A stretch of DNA of 21,345 nucleotides from JBMNQH01 sp050944035. GTDB lineage: Bacteria; Bacillota; Clostridia; Oscillospirales; Oscillospiraceae. The notes below the pieces were generated by a model. The model saw only the letters and a program-made list of their open reading frames with translations, did not search any database and had not been told where the DNA came from. The position numbers and the translations under genes are program-made. Shown one piece after another: positions 7,319 through 14,482 of the stretch. The DNA is taken from positions 1 to 21,345 of the forward strand of contig JBMNQH010000023.1 in NCBI GenBank assembly GCA_050944035.1, written 5' to 3'. Position 1 is the stretch's first letter. Every line of letters starts with the position of its first letter.

Positions 7319-7802
7319 GACCGTTTTAAACAGCATTGTATCCCTGCTGCAGGTGGCCGGAATCAATGCAATGTTACAGTATCCCATAACAGCATTGGAC
7401 CGGATGCACGGCCCAGTGGTCTGTGTCGCTGTGAAAAGCGGGACGCGCGGCGGCAGCGGATTGGGCGATTATCTTGGTATCCGCAATGACAATGGTGCAC
7501 TGCGGGAATTGTACGGCTACCGATTGAATTTGAACATTTCTCTGGATATTTTCGTTCCCTGGAGTGAGGAAAGCGTTTCGGATGCGATGTCCTGTTTTGC
7601 GGCTGTCAGTGATGCTTTGTATGCATTGCCTTCCGGGTTGAAGCCAAAAAAAATTCATTGTGGAACAGCAAAACCGGACAAGGAGACGGAAATGCTCAAA
7701 TGTCCGGCGGAAATGGAGTGTATCGCCGTTTTGATCTGCGAGAAAGACGCAGAGAGCGGTGAATTTACAGATTTTGTATTGAAGGGAGTTTTGAAATCAT
7801 GA
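7311..7802 (+). CDS. Tail completion/terminator protein
   Basis: A 163-aa protein encoded just upstream of the sheath gene, where tail terminator or completion proteins (XkdJ/gpU-like) are found. The N-terminal helix (MIETVLNSIVSLLQVAGINA) and following beta-alpha pattern (YGYRLNLNISLDIFVPWSEE ... CIAVLICEKDAESGEF) match the fold expected of these hexameric cap proteins. It overlaps the sheath start by 4 bases. The call is positional plus secondary-structure style. Confidence 0.6.
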   Translation: MIETVLNSIVSLLQVAGINAMLQYPITALDRMHGPVVCVAVKSGTRGGSGLGDYLGIRNDNGALRELYGYRLNLNISLDIFVPWSEESVSDAMSCFAAVSDALYALPSGLKPKKIHCGTAKPDKETEMLKCPAEMECIAVLICEKDAESGEFTDFVLKGVLKS

Positions 7803-8851
7803 CCACCACGGAACGGCCCGGCGTCTATTCGTCCTATGAGGTATCCAGTGCGTTACATGCTGCATCAAACGGGAAGATCGTTGGCATTATAGCAAAAGCC
7901 GATTCGGGCACGGCTTGTGAGACCTATATTATATCATCCTATGCGGAGGCTGTGGCACAGTTTGGGGAGACCTGTAATTTGACAAAATTGATCCAGTTGT
8001 TACTGCGAAACGGCGCTTCCCTGATCCATGCGGTGCCGGTTGCAACAGGAGAAACAGCAGTGGATAAAGATGATTATGGGGCGGCTTTTGCAGTCATTGC
8101 CGCTGATGAAGCAGTCAAACTTATGGTCTGCGACAGCCGCGATGCGACGGTTCATGCAGCACTTTCCGAGAGCATTGCAAGCGCAGGAGAGTCCTGTAAA
8201 TACCGTGTTGGTATTGTGGAAGCGACCGGTACGGTTTCCGAATTGACGGAGAAGGCAGCAGCGCTGAACGACGAGCGAATCGTAATGGTTGCCCCTGTGG
8301 AGAGTGTAGGAAGTGATGCGCTTCCCGGTGCTGCTGCCGCTGCATTGGCAGGGGTTCTGGCAATGGCGACAGATCCTGCACTTCCATTGAATGGCGCGGT
8401 ATTGTACGGCCTGGACGGTTTGTCCGCAAGCTATAACGAAACGGACATTACCACATTGATTCGCGGCGGTATTACACCGCTGGAGTGTTCCTCCGGTATC
8501 ATTTCTGTTATCCGTGGGATTACAACCAGAACCAAAACCGGTGATGTGGCAGATGCGACTTGGCGAGAGCTGACGACCACGCTGATCGTCGATGATGTAA
8601 TCCCAGATATCCGGCGGGCACTGCGCACTCGATTTGCGCGCACCAAAAATACGCCCCAGACCAGAAGTGCGATTCGAACGCAGGTGATTTTGGAACTGGA
8701 ACGCAAAGTAGCAAGGGAGATTATTGACAGCTATAGCGATGTTGTGATTCAGGTTTCGGAAGAGGATCCAACGGTGTGCGAAGTCAGTTTTTCCTTTGCC
8801 GTTGCGCATGGATTAAATCAGATTCATCTCACAGTTCACATCACCGTTTGA
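7799..8851 (+). CDS. Contractile tail sheath protein
   Basis: Forms the outer contractile sheath around the tail tube. It is 350 aa, shorter than the roughly 450-500 aa of many phage sheaths, so accessory loops are probably reduced. The conserved C-terminal domain is clear: GGITPLECSSGIISVIRGIT, then RTKTGDVADATWRELTTTLI, VDDVIPDIRRALRTRFARTK and a closing beta strand (VSFSFAVAHGLNQIHLTVHI). An N-terminal ERPGVY motif is typical of sheath proteins. It is paired with the tube gene immediately downstream, as in XkdK/XkdM. Its presence makes the particle myovirus-like rather than siphovirus-like. Confidence 0.88.
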   Translation: MTTTERPGVYSSYEVSSALHAASNGKIVGIIAKADSGTACETYIISSYAEAVAQFGETCNLTKLIQLLLRNGASLIHAVPVATGETAVDKDDYGAAFAVIAADEAVKLMVCDSRDATVHAALSESIASAGESCKYRVGIVEATGTVSELTEKAAALNDERIVMVAPVESVGSDALPGAAAAALAGVLAMATDPALPLNGAVLYGLDGLSASYNETDITTLIRGGITPLECSSGIISVIRGITTRTKTGDVADATWRELTTTLIVDDVIPDIRRALRTRFARTKNTPQTRSAIRTQVILELERKVAREIIDSYSDVVIQVSEEDPTVCEVSFSFAVAHGLNQIHLTVHITV

Positions 8852-8870
8852 GTAAAAGGGAGGTAGTAAG

Positions 8871-9260
8871 ATGGGTATAGCAGGGTACCCCACCAGCAGC
8901 GATATTTATCTGGAGGCAGAAGGTAAGAAGATTGCCGTTGTACAGAGCTATAAGGCAGTTTCCCAGAAAAGTGAGCAGATTATTGAGGCCTTTGGCGAGA
9001 GCAAGCCCGTTGCAACCATTGCGACGCAGTTGACCTATAAACTGGAACTGACGCGGCTGTATGCAACCGACGAGGCCATCAGCGATGGAATCAATTTTTA
9101 TGATCTGGAGGATTTTTCTCTCGTCATTGTCAAGCCGGAAAAGCGTATTGCTTATACCGGCTGTAAATGGAGTAAGATTGAGGAAAGCGGCGAACTGAGT
9201 GAGATGGTTGCCGAACACATCACTGTGATTGCAGAACGCCGTGTGGAAATTGATGTCTGA
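8871..9260 (+). CDS. Tail tube protein
   Basis: Inner tube subunit, 129 aa, from ATG 8871 with GGGAGG upstream. It is beta-rich (DIYLEAEGKKIAVVQSYKAV, ATIATQLTYKLELTRLYATD) with the pattern of XkdM-type tube proteins. It directly follows the sheath gene and overlaps the next gene by one base (TGATG). The length is normal for this family. Confidence 0.8.
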   Translation: MGIAGYPTSSDIYLEAEGKKIAVVQSYKAVSQKSEQIIEAFGESKPVATIATQLTYKLELTRLYATDEAISDGINFYDLEDFSLVIVKPEKRIAYTGCKWSKIEESGELSEMVAEHITVIAERRVEIDV

Positions 9261-9520
9261 TGCTGGATGAAATTTTGCAGATGCTTGCAGCGCATCCAAT
9301 GGAGCGGCTGAAGTGGCGCATATGCCGGGAATTTGGCGTGTTGCCCGGATCTGAGATGGCGTTGCAACCGACAGATTATGATTATATCTGTTGTGGTGCA
9401 AATCTTCTGTTGGACAAGCGGATGCATACACGAAACAGTATTCTGGAGAATGCCGAAGATTGCAATCCACACTTTGATTCGGCGCGCTTTGCAGCACTCC
9501 AGAACAGGAGTCGCACATGA
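9260..9520 (+). CDS. Putative tail assembly chaperone (single small gene)
   Basis: An 86-aa protein between tube and tape-measure positions, where contractile phages encode tail assembly chaperones (XkdN position). It has two cysteine-rich/hydrophobic helical stretches (ERLKWRICREFGVLPG, DYDYICCGANLLLDKR). I see no slippery sequence leading into a longer second chaperone product, in contrast with many phages. The function is inferred only from position and size. It overlaps the next gene as ATGA. Confidence 0.45.
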   Translation: MLDEILQMLAAHPMERLKWRICREFGVLPGSEMALQPTDYDYICCGANLLLDKRMHTRNSILENAEDCNPHFDSARFAALQNRSRT

Positions 9521-10053
9521 AAGAGGTAGAATATTCTGAAACAGAATTGGAACTTGCAGCAGAGAAAATTTTAGCAGAGTTAGATGGTTGGGATGTTGCA
9601 GAGCATCGGGAGCAGAAGCAGGGGAAGTCAGAGACCATAGAACAATTTGTACGAGTACTACTATCTGCTATGGAACAAATTACAGCACAAGGTGAAAGAG
9701 TGACTGTTGAAGAGAAAACCGATACCATAGCAAGTCGGACCGCAGAAGAAACCATTGCCATGGTAAGGCGACAGGCGGGGGCAGAATGGGATAAGACCTT
9801 GTCGGATAATAGGATGAATGATGATGCACAAATGGAGAACGTTACAATGGATTTCGCCCAAGCTGATTCGCAAGAGGTATCTTACAACTTACGACAGAAG
9901 AGCGTGGGCACGCTTCAGTCCATCCGTACGGGAATCTCGAGTCCCATGCGACAGCTGACACTGTTTGGTGACGGCCAGCAGCAACTGCACACAATTTCAG
10001 ACTGGATTGAGCGTGACAGCCGTCGGTATGACAGCGGCTTTCCGGTTTTTTAA
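9517..10053 (+). CDS. Short protein at the tape-measure position
   Basis: A 178-aa protein that occupies the slot where the tape measure protein, normally many hundreds of residues, is expected. The first 95 residues are strongly helical and charged (SETELELAAEKILAELDGWD, TIEQFVRVLLSAMEQITAQG). The end reads QLTLFGDGQQQLHTISDWIE then RDSRRYDSGFPVF. No transmembrane segments or tape-measure-like repeats are seen. The first two thirds use more A/T-ending and rare-type codons (ATA, CTA, AGG) than neighbouring genes, suggesting a different history. It may be a minimal tape measure giving a very short tail, or an unrelated chaperone with the tape measure lost. Confidence 0.5.
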   Translation: MKEVEYSETELELAAEKILAELDGWDVAEHREQKQGKSETIEQFVRVLLSAMEQITAQGERVTVEEKTDTIASRTAEETIAMVRRQAGAEWDKTLSDNRMNDDAQMENVTMDFAQADSQEVSYNLRQKSVGTLQSIRTGISSPMRQLTLFGDGQQQLHTISDWIERDSRRYDSGFPVF

Positions 10054-10070
10054 AAAAGGAGGGAATTGCT

Positions 10071-10631
10071 GTGGGACTTTCTCCCATGCGATTTAAAAAT
10101 TATATTTGGCCATACAATCCGAAAACGTATGAAATTGCCTATCAGCGACAGCTTATTTCGCACAAAGTCCCATTCGGTAATTATATTCTGCAAAATATGG
10201 GACGAACAAACCGGATTCTTCGAGGAGAGGGAGCGTTTATAGGGCCGGATGCCTATACAGAGTTTAAAAAATTGTCTGCTGTATTTTATGATGACACTCC
10301 GGGAATGCTGGTTCATCCGGTCTGGCAGAGCTCCAGAGCTTATTTTGTTGCGCTTTCTTTGAAACAGGCACCGAGAGAAGATTATGTCAGCTACTGCTTT
10401 GAGTTTTGGGAACAATCACCTGCTGTGATATCCAAGAAGCATACGGCTGATTCGACCACAGAAGGGGTAACTGCAGGCGCAGAGGGAACCTGGTATACCG
10501 TGGTGAGCGGAGACAACCTCTGGAGCATTGCAAACCGGTATGGGATTACAGTATCTGCACTGCTTGCGCTGAATCCGCAGATCAAAAATCCCAACCTGAT
10601 TTATCCCGGCGACAAAATTCAGGTGGCGTAA
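10071..10631 (+). CDS. LysM-domain baseplate/tail protein (XkdP-like)
   Basis: A 186-aa protein from GTG 10071, preceded by AAGGAGG. The N-terminal domain (about 1-120, LSPMRFKNYIWPYNPKTYEI ...) resembles the baseplate-hub-associated domain that precedes LysM in PBSX-type tails. Residues about 140-185 form one LysM module (YTVVSGDNLWSIANRYGITV, then NPNLIYPGDKIQVA), which normally contacts glycan strands or holds the baseplate centre. This is the gp53/XkdP position, just upstream of the hub. Confidence 0.8.
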   Translation: MGLSPMRFKNYIWPYNPKTYEIAYQRQLISHKVPFGNYILQNMGRTNRILRGEGAFIGPDAYTEFKKLSAVFYDDTPGMLVHPVWQSSRAYFVALSLKQAPREDYVSYCFEFWEQSPAVISKKHTADSTTEGVTAGAEGTWYTVVSGDNLWSIANRYGITVSALLALNPQIKNPNLIYPGDKIQVA

Positions 10632-10632
10632 T

Positions 10633-11580
10633 ATGAGCACGGTAAAGGGCTTTTTAACAGACTACAACGGTAAGACTGTAATGCTGCCCACTTTGTTGGG
10701 CTGGGATATTGCTCACGGAATGGGAACACCTTGTGATGCCTATAGTGTGCGCTTTCTCTATGACACCAGCCTACTTTCGACCTTATCCAATGCAGTCCGA
10801 TTCCGTGCAACCTATGAGGGAGAGACTGTCTTTTATGGTGTTGTCGATGAATTCCGGATCATAGCGGATCAAAATGGCTTGATTGCGGAAGTCAGCGGGC
10901 GCAGTTTGGCGGCACTACTGATGGACAATCAGGCAGAGGCGGCAGAGTATTACGGTGTAAGCCTGGATTATATTCTGGCAAAGCATGTCTATCCTTGGGG
11001 AATTGAATCCGTCAGGACAAAGTCTATCGCGGCGCAGGCGTATTTCGCCGTAGGCAGTGGGCAGAGCCAATGGCGTGTTTTAGAACAGTTTGTCTGGTTT
11101 GGTGGTGGTGTTCGACCACGGTTCCAGAGAGATGGCGTGTTGCTGCTGAACAATGAAAAAGGTATCAACCGGACCATTGGGGAGGAGACGGCGATTACAT
11201 CGCAGTGTTATCAGGAAAAACGGTATGGTGTCATTTCAGAAGTCTTGGTCAAAAATCGGGTAATGGGGACCTCCTGGATTGTGAATAACGACGCGTTTCA
11301 AGCCAAAGGCGGCAGATGTCGCCGTATCATCAACGTTGTGGCTGAGACAAGTTATGATGCCATGCGATACAGTGGGGAATATCAAATCACCCAGTCAGAA
11401 GATGGGGCACAAAGCTGTGAGTTGACGGTGCACAGCCTGTTTGCGGCCTTTGCCGGGGACATTGTGACGCTGACAGACAGTCCAATCGGACTGACTGGAA
11501 TATTTCAAGTTCGGGAAAGTCACTGCTGGGCAGATGGGGATGGGTTCGGAACGGTACTGACACTGGCAAAGGAGAAATGA
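10633..11580 (+). CDS. Baseplate hub protein (gpD/XkdQ-like)
   Basis: A 315-aa protein with the late-control-D hub style: early domain (VRFRATYEGETVFYGVVDEF) with beta-barrel character, a middle helix/loop (ILAKHVYPWGIESVRTKSIA), and a C-terminal part (GEYQITQSEDGAQSCELTVH ... GLTGIFQVRESHCWADGDGF) typical of XkdQ. It forms the trimeric centre that links tube and spike. Spacing to the upstream LysM gene is one base, and the spike gene follows after four bases. Confidence 0.82.
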   Translation: MSTVKGFLTDYNGKTVMLPTLLGWDIAHGMGTPCDAYSVRFLYDTSLLSTLSNAVRFRATYEGETVFYGVVDEFRIIADQNGLIAEVSGRSLAALLMDNQAEAAEYYGVSLDYILAKHVYPWGIESVRTKSIAAQAYFAVGSGQSQWRVLEQFVWFGGGVRPRFQRDGVLLLNNEKGINRTIGEETAITSQCYQEKRYGVISEVLVKNRVMGTSWIVNNDAFQAKGGRCRRIINVVAETSYDAMRYSGEYQITQSEDGAQSCELTVHSLFAAFAGDIVTLTDSPIGLTGIFQVRESHCWADGDGFGTVLTLAKEK

Positions 11581-11584
11581 TCGT

Positions 11585-11950
11585 ATGTGGTTATCAAAAC
11601 AGTTGGCTGGATCAACTGCAGAGCAGGCTGTTGCAGAGTTTGGTTCTGTAACAATGGAGGGAGCCAGCACTGCTGTGGTAACGGAAGGGGAAAGGCGGGG
11701 CATATCCACCGTGTTTCCCGGTGGATATGCCTATCGTGCAAAAACCGGAGAGACCGTAGCAGTGTTGCGCTGCGGCAACACTGCACTCATTCAAGGTACG
11801 GTTTCAGACACGATTCCAGAAGAACTGGAAGTTGGGGAAGTGAAAATTTTTGCAGCAGGTGGTGCTGCCATTGTGCTGAAAAATGATGGTAGAATCCTGC
11901 TGCAAGGGAATGTGACCGTTAACGGGACACTGATAACAGAGGGGGAATAG
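11585..11950 (+). CDS. Baseplate spike protein (small gpV-like)
   Basis: A 121-aa protein with an OB-like start and a repetitive beta-helix end (GEVKIFAAGGAAIVLKNDGR, then ILLQGNVTVNGTLITEGE), typical of central spike proteins that pierce the envelope. It sits between hub and gp25 genes. It is short for a spike (many are about 180-220 aa), consistent with the generally reduced machine. Its stop codon TAG (11948-11950) is in the same frame as the next gene. Confidence 0.72.
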   Translation: MWLSKQLAGSTAEQAVAEFGSVTMEGASTAVVTEGERRGISTVFPGGYAYRAKTGETVAVLRCGNTALIQGTVSDTIPEELEVGEVKIFAAGGAAIVLKNDGRILLQGNVTVNGTLITEGE

Positions 11951-11953
11951 AAA

Positions 11954-12301
11954 ACGGATCTAAAACTCAAGGATGGTTGCTATGTGGTCAGCAGTACCGG
12001 TGGTTTTGTAACAGTCAATGGTTATGAGGAATTGGCACAGCGAATTGCGATGAAGTTGACAGCCAGACGAGGTGGATTTGCACTGCTGCCAGAATTCGGG
12101 AGCAGACTGTACCTTCTTGGAAATACAAAAGTATCGGAGCGTGTGACAGCTGCAAGGCAGTATGTAGCAGAGGCACTTTCCGATGAGGAAAATCTGGTAT
12201 TGGAACAGATATCTGTTTCAGAAATTACAGAGGGAACAATCCGTATTGATACGGAATTTACATATGAAGGGGACCGTCTGTATGTTACGACGACAATCTG
12301 A
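11954..12301 (+). CDS. Baseplate wedge protein (gp25/XkdS-like), start codon unclear
   Basis: gp25-family proteins nucleate the sheath at the baseplate. The core is clear: ELAQRIAMKLTARRGGFALL, PEFGSRLYLL, then VLEQISVSEITEGTIRIDTE. The family N-terminus (DLKLKDG followed by CYVVSSTGGFVTVNGYEEL) is encoded in frame right after the spike stop codon, but no ATG, GTG or TTG precedes it; only ACG at 11954-11956 sits where ATG is expected, about 7 bases after a GAGGGGGA ribosome site. The first ordinary start is GTG 11984, which would remove about 10 conserved residues and has no clear ribosome site. It could use ACG, start late from GTG, or be translated by coupling or readthrough of the spike TAG. 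Confidence 0.72.
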   Translation, partial: TDLKLKDGCYVVSSTGGFVTVNGYEELAQRIAMKLTARRGGFALLPEFGSRLYLLGNTKVSERVTAARQYVAEALSDEENLVLEQISVSEITEGTIRIDTEFTYEGDRLYVTTTI

Positions 12302-12309
12302 GGTGAACT

Positions 12310-13365
12310 ATGATCAAAACAGCGGCTGAAATTTACAGCGAGATGAAAGAGGAGTTCGAGCGGGAAACCAGCTTGGTGATGAACGACGGTTGTGACATGA
12401 GCATTCGGATGTACGCACTTGCTGCGCAGCTTTACTCTCTTTGGGTACAAGCAGGATGGCTTCAAAGTCAGTGTTTTCCTCAAACAGCGGAAGGGAAATA
12501 TCTTGATAATCATGCAGAGGTACGAGGATTGCGCCGTCATGCGGCAATCCAGGCATCAGGAATCCTTCGGTTTGCAGTGAACAAGGCTATGACCGTCGAT
12601 CTTACCATCGAAAGTGGGACAGTCTGTAGTACCGCGGCAGGCGTAGAATTCCAGACGGCAGAGACGGTAATTTTGACAGCAGGAAATTTGACTGTGGAGG
12701 TAGGGGCAGTTGCAGTCCGAGCCGGCATTGCCGGTAATGTTCCCGCCGGAAGCATTGTTTCTATGGTTCATGCACCGGTCGGCGTTGCGAGCTGTATCAA
12801 TCCGGAACGGTTTTCTGGTGGTGTGGATGAAGAGAGTGACACCAGTCTACGTGATCGAATTCTGGACAGTTATAAGCGGCTTCCCAATGGCGCAAATGCT
12901 GCCTATTATGAATCTCAAGCGCTGGGGGTAGAGGGTGTTACAGCGGTTGCAATACTCCCGAAAAATCGGGGCATTGGGACGGTGGATGTTGTTGTGGCCT
13001 CTGATGAAGGCGTTCCAGATACGGAACTGTTACAGGCAGTCAAAGATGTGCTTGATGCACAACGTGAAATCTGCGTGGATATTGCAGTACTTGCTCCGGT
13101 GACTACAGTGGTCGATGTTGCGGTAAGCATTGCTACGGGGGACAACGGTTTTACAACGGTTAAAAATGCTGTAGAGCAGGCAATTCGTGCGTTTTTCAAC
13201 GGAAAGCTGCTGGGATATGGTGTACTGAAGGCACAGTTGGGAAATCTCATTTTCCAGGTAGAGGGCGTCGAGAATTACTCCCTATCTACACCGGACACCG
13301 ATCTTTCAGCCTCTGGTGCAGTGTTGCCTGTTTTGGGAACGCTTACCATCACAGAAATGGAGTGA
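12310..13365 (+). CDS. Baseplate J-like protein (XkdT-like)
   Basis: Baseplate wedge component, 351 aa, from ATG 12310 with GAGGTGA upstream. The family pattern is evident: N-terminal helices (YALAAQLYSLWVQAGWLQSQ), then KYLDNHAEVRGLRR, a beta domain with GIAGNVPAGSIVSMVHAPVG, the conserved GGVDEESDTSLRDRILDSYK, NGANAAYYESQALGVEGVTA, and a C-terminal lever domain ending LTITEME. It forms the wedge ring with gp25 and tail protein I, both adjacent. Length and motifs are normal. Confidence 0.9.
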   Translation: MIKTAAEIYSEMKEEFERETSLVMNDGCDMSIRMYALAAQLYSLWVQAGWLQSQCFPQTAEGKYLDNHAEVRGLRRHAAIQASGILRFAVNKAMTVDLTIESGTVCSTAAGVEFQTAETVILTAGNLTVEVGAVAVRAGIAGNVPAGSIVSMVHAPVGVASCINPERFSGGVDEESDTSLRDRILDSYKRLPNGANAAYYESQALGVEGVTAVAILPKNRGIGTVDVVVASDEGVPDTELLQAVKDVLDAQREICVDIAVLAPVTTVVDVAVSIATGDNGFTTVKNAVEQAIRAFFNGKLLGYGVLKAQLGNLIFQVEGVENYSLSTPDTDLSASGAVLPVLGTLTITEME

Positions 13366-13368
13366 TGG

Positions 13369-13935
13369 ATGCGCTATACCGATTATCTGAAAGAATTGCT
13401 TCGGCCACTTCGACTTTATGTTCTGGATACTGGATATGGTGCAGAAGAGTTGAAGCAGGAGGGAAGAGAGTTAGACCAATGTTATGATGCCCTCAGTCAA
13501 CTTGAAATAGAGGCATTTCTCAATACGGCATCGGAGTATGGATTGCTGGCCTATGAAACGTTGCTTCCTTATCGTCCCACATCGGAGACGTTAGAGGACC
13601 GAAGAAATGCAATTATTGCTCTGCTTCGTATCAATGACAGCAGTTTTACAATAGATGCACTCAATGATACGTTAAAAGGCTGTGGTATTCAGGCAATTGT
13701 TCGAGAAGGCAGTGCTGCGATGACAGTGGAAATTTTCTTTCCTGGTGTTCAGGGCATACCGGATCACATAGAGGAAATTAAAAAGCGGATCGAACAGATT
13801 TTACCCTGTCATTTGGGGGTGATATATTGTTACAAGTATATCACTTGGATGGAACTGGAGATTTGGTTTTCCTCTTGGAGCGTACTGGAAGCAGAAAATT
13901 TGAGCTGGAATGCATTGGAATTATATGTAAAATAA
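13369..13935 (+). CDS. Tail protein I-like (YmfQ/XkdU, DUF2313)
   Basis: A 188-aa protein, last structural gene of the operon, just downstream of baseplate J. The N-terminus (MRYTDYLKELLRPLRLYVLD) and EALYETLLPYRP-like region (LAYETLLPYRPTSETLEDRR) match the YmfQ/XkdU family that caps the baseplate wedge. In phages, fibre genes normally follow; here a terminator and tRNA genes follow instead. Length is close to the family norm. Confidence 0.82.
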   Translation: MRYTDYLKELLRPLRLYVLDTGYGAEELKQEGRELDQCYDALSQLEIEAFLNTASEYGLLAYETLLPYRPTSETLEDRRNAIIALLRINDSSFTIDALNDTLKGCGIQAIVREGSAAMTVEIFFPGVQGIPDHIEEIKKRIEQILPCHLGVIYCYKYITWMELEIWFSSWSVLEAENLSWNALELYVK

Positions 13936-13953
13936 GAACTTTAAAAATATAAA

Positions 13954-13980
13954 AAAAGACAAGCGTAAAGCTTGTCTTTT
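13954..13980. terminator. Bidirectional terminator between particle operon and tRNA-Tyr
   Basis: AAAAGACAAGC (13954-13964), loop GTAAA, GCTTGTCTTTT (13970-13980): an 11-bp stem with A and T runs on the two sides. It can end the plus-strand structural operon and the minus-strand tRNA transcript. Its right arm is part of a 15-base sequence that recurs at 131-145. Confidence 0.85.
13966..13980. repeat. 15-bp direct repeat, right copy at tRNA-Tyr 3' end
   Basis: Second copy of TAAAGCTTGTCTTTT, overlapping the terminator and touching the encoded CCA end of tRNA-Tyr. tRNA 3' ends are common integration targets, so this may be a relic attachment site. Confidence 0.35.
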
Positions 13981-14064
13981 GGTGGGGGAAGGTGGATTCG
14001 AACCACCGAAGTCACTGACAACAGATTTACAGTCTGCCCCCTTTGGCCACTCGGGAATTCCCCC
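13980..14064 (-). tRNA. tRNA-Tyr (GTA anticodon)
   Basis: Reads on the minus strand from GGGGGAATTCCC to TTCCCCC-A-CCA. The 7-bp acceptor pairs perfectly, the anticodon loop CTGTAAA gives GTA, the long variable arm (class II) is typical of bacterial tRNA-Tyr, and GGTTCGAATCC forms the T-loop. The CCA is encoded (13982-13980). Confidence 0.95.
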
Positions 14065-14083
14065 ATAATATTCTGTTTGGTCG

Positions 14084-14159
14084 TGGAGCTGGTGGACGGA
14101 CTCGAACCCCCGACCTGCTGATTACAAATCAGCTGCTCTACCAACTGAGCTACACCAGC
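14084..14159 (-). tRNA. tRNA-Thr (TGT anticodon)
   Basis: Minus strand, GCTGGTGTAGCTCAGTTGG at the 5' end; the acceptor GCTGGTG pairs with CACCAGC. The anticodon stem-loop CTGATTTGTAATCAG carries TGT. The T-loop GGTTCGAGTCC is present, followed by discriminator T and encoded CCA. It is co-transcribed with tRNA-Tyr 19 bases downstream. Confidence 0.95.
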
Positions 14160-14177
14160 GTGTTACCAGCGAGGTTA

Positions 14178-14206
14178 ATAGTATCAGAGTGGAAGAAATT
14201 TGTCAA
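14178..14206 (-). promoter_or_regulatory. Promoter of the tRNA-Thr/tRNA-Tyr unit
   Basis: On the minus strand TTGACA (14206-14201), 17-base spacer, TACTAT (14183-14178), about 20 bases before the tRNA-Thr 5' end. This is a strong sigma-A match. Confidence 0.85.
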
Positions 14207-14228
14207 GCCCTATTTTTAGAAATTTATT
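14200..14228 (+). promoter_or_regulatory. Possible promoter of the small regulator genes
   Basis: TTGTCA (14200-14205), 17-base spacer, TTTATT (14223-14228). It is a moderate match, divergent from and overlapping the -35 of the tRNA promoter. It would start transcription about 30 bases before the first regulator gene. Confidence 0.35.
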
Positions 14229-14266
14229 TTTTTGTTTGTTTTTCAGGAAAAAGGAGTGTGACGAAA

Positions 14267-14482
14267 ATGGATTTGCTGAATTTATCAGTTCAGTATCGTA
14301 ACAGCGGAGAAAAGATTCGAGTGAGAGTACGTCAATTGCAGGAGGAGGTCAACAAGCCGATGTCTGAGACAGAACGGCTTGCTCTCCGAAGGCGTATTGT
14401 AATCCTATCCTCTATGGCACGCGAAACCATAGCAACGTCGAATTATTTACAGCACTATTATGAAGAGGAGCACAAACAGTGA
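14267..14482 (+). CDS. Small helical protein, partner of the sigma-like regulator
   Basis: A 71-aa protein from ATG 14267, ten bases after AGGAG; GTG 14258 is an in-frame alternative. It is highly charged and helical (MDLLNLSVQYRNSGEKIRVR, VRQLQEEVNKPMSETERLAL, RRRIVILSSMARETIATSNY), with no signal peptide or membrane segment. It overlaps the following sigma-like gene by 4 bases (GTGA), so the two are probably translated together. I do not recognise a named family. A regulatory or anti-sigma/partner role is inferred from the coupling only. Confidence 0.65.
   Translation: MDLLNLSVQYRNSGEKIRVRVRQLQEEVNKPMSETERLALRRRIVILSSMARETIATSNYLQHYYEEEHKQ

Noticed and set aside
8000..8809. Minus-strand open frame opposite the sheath gene
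   Set aside because: Complete shadow of the sheath coding sequence with atypical Cys/Arg-rich composition.
9250..9530. Programmed frameshift joining the chaperone to a longer product, as in many tail phages
   Set aside because: No slippery heptamer was seen near the 3' end, and the following gene has its own ATG in an ordinary ATGA overlap.
8841..9761. Minus-strand open frame (306 aa) opposite tube and chaperone genes
   Set aside because: Antisense to genes with clear ribosome sites and overlaps; sequence is Cys/Ser-rich and unlike a protein family.
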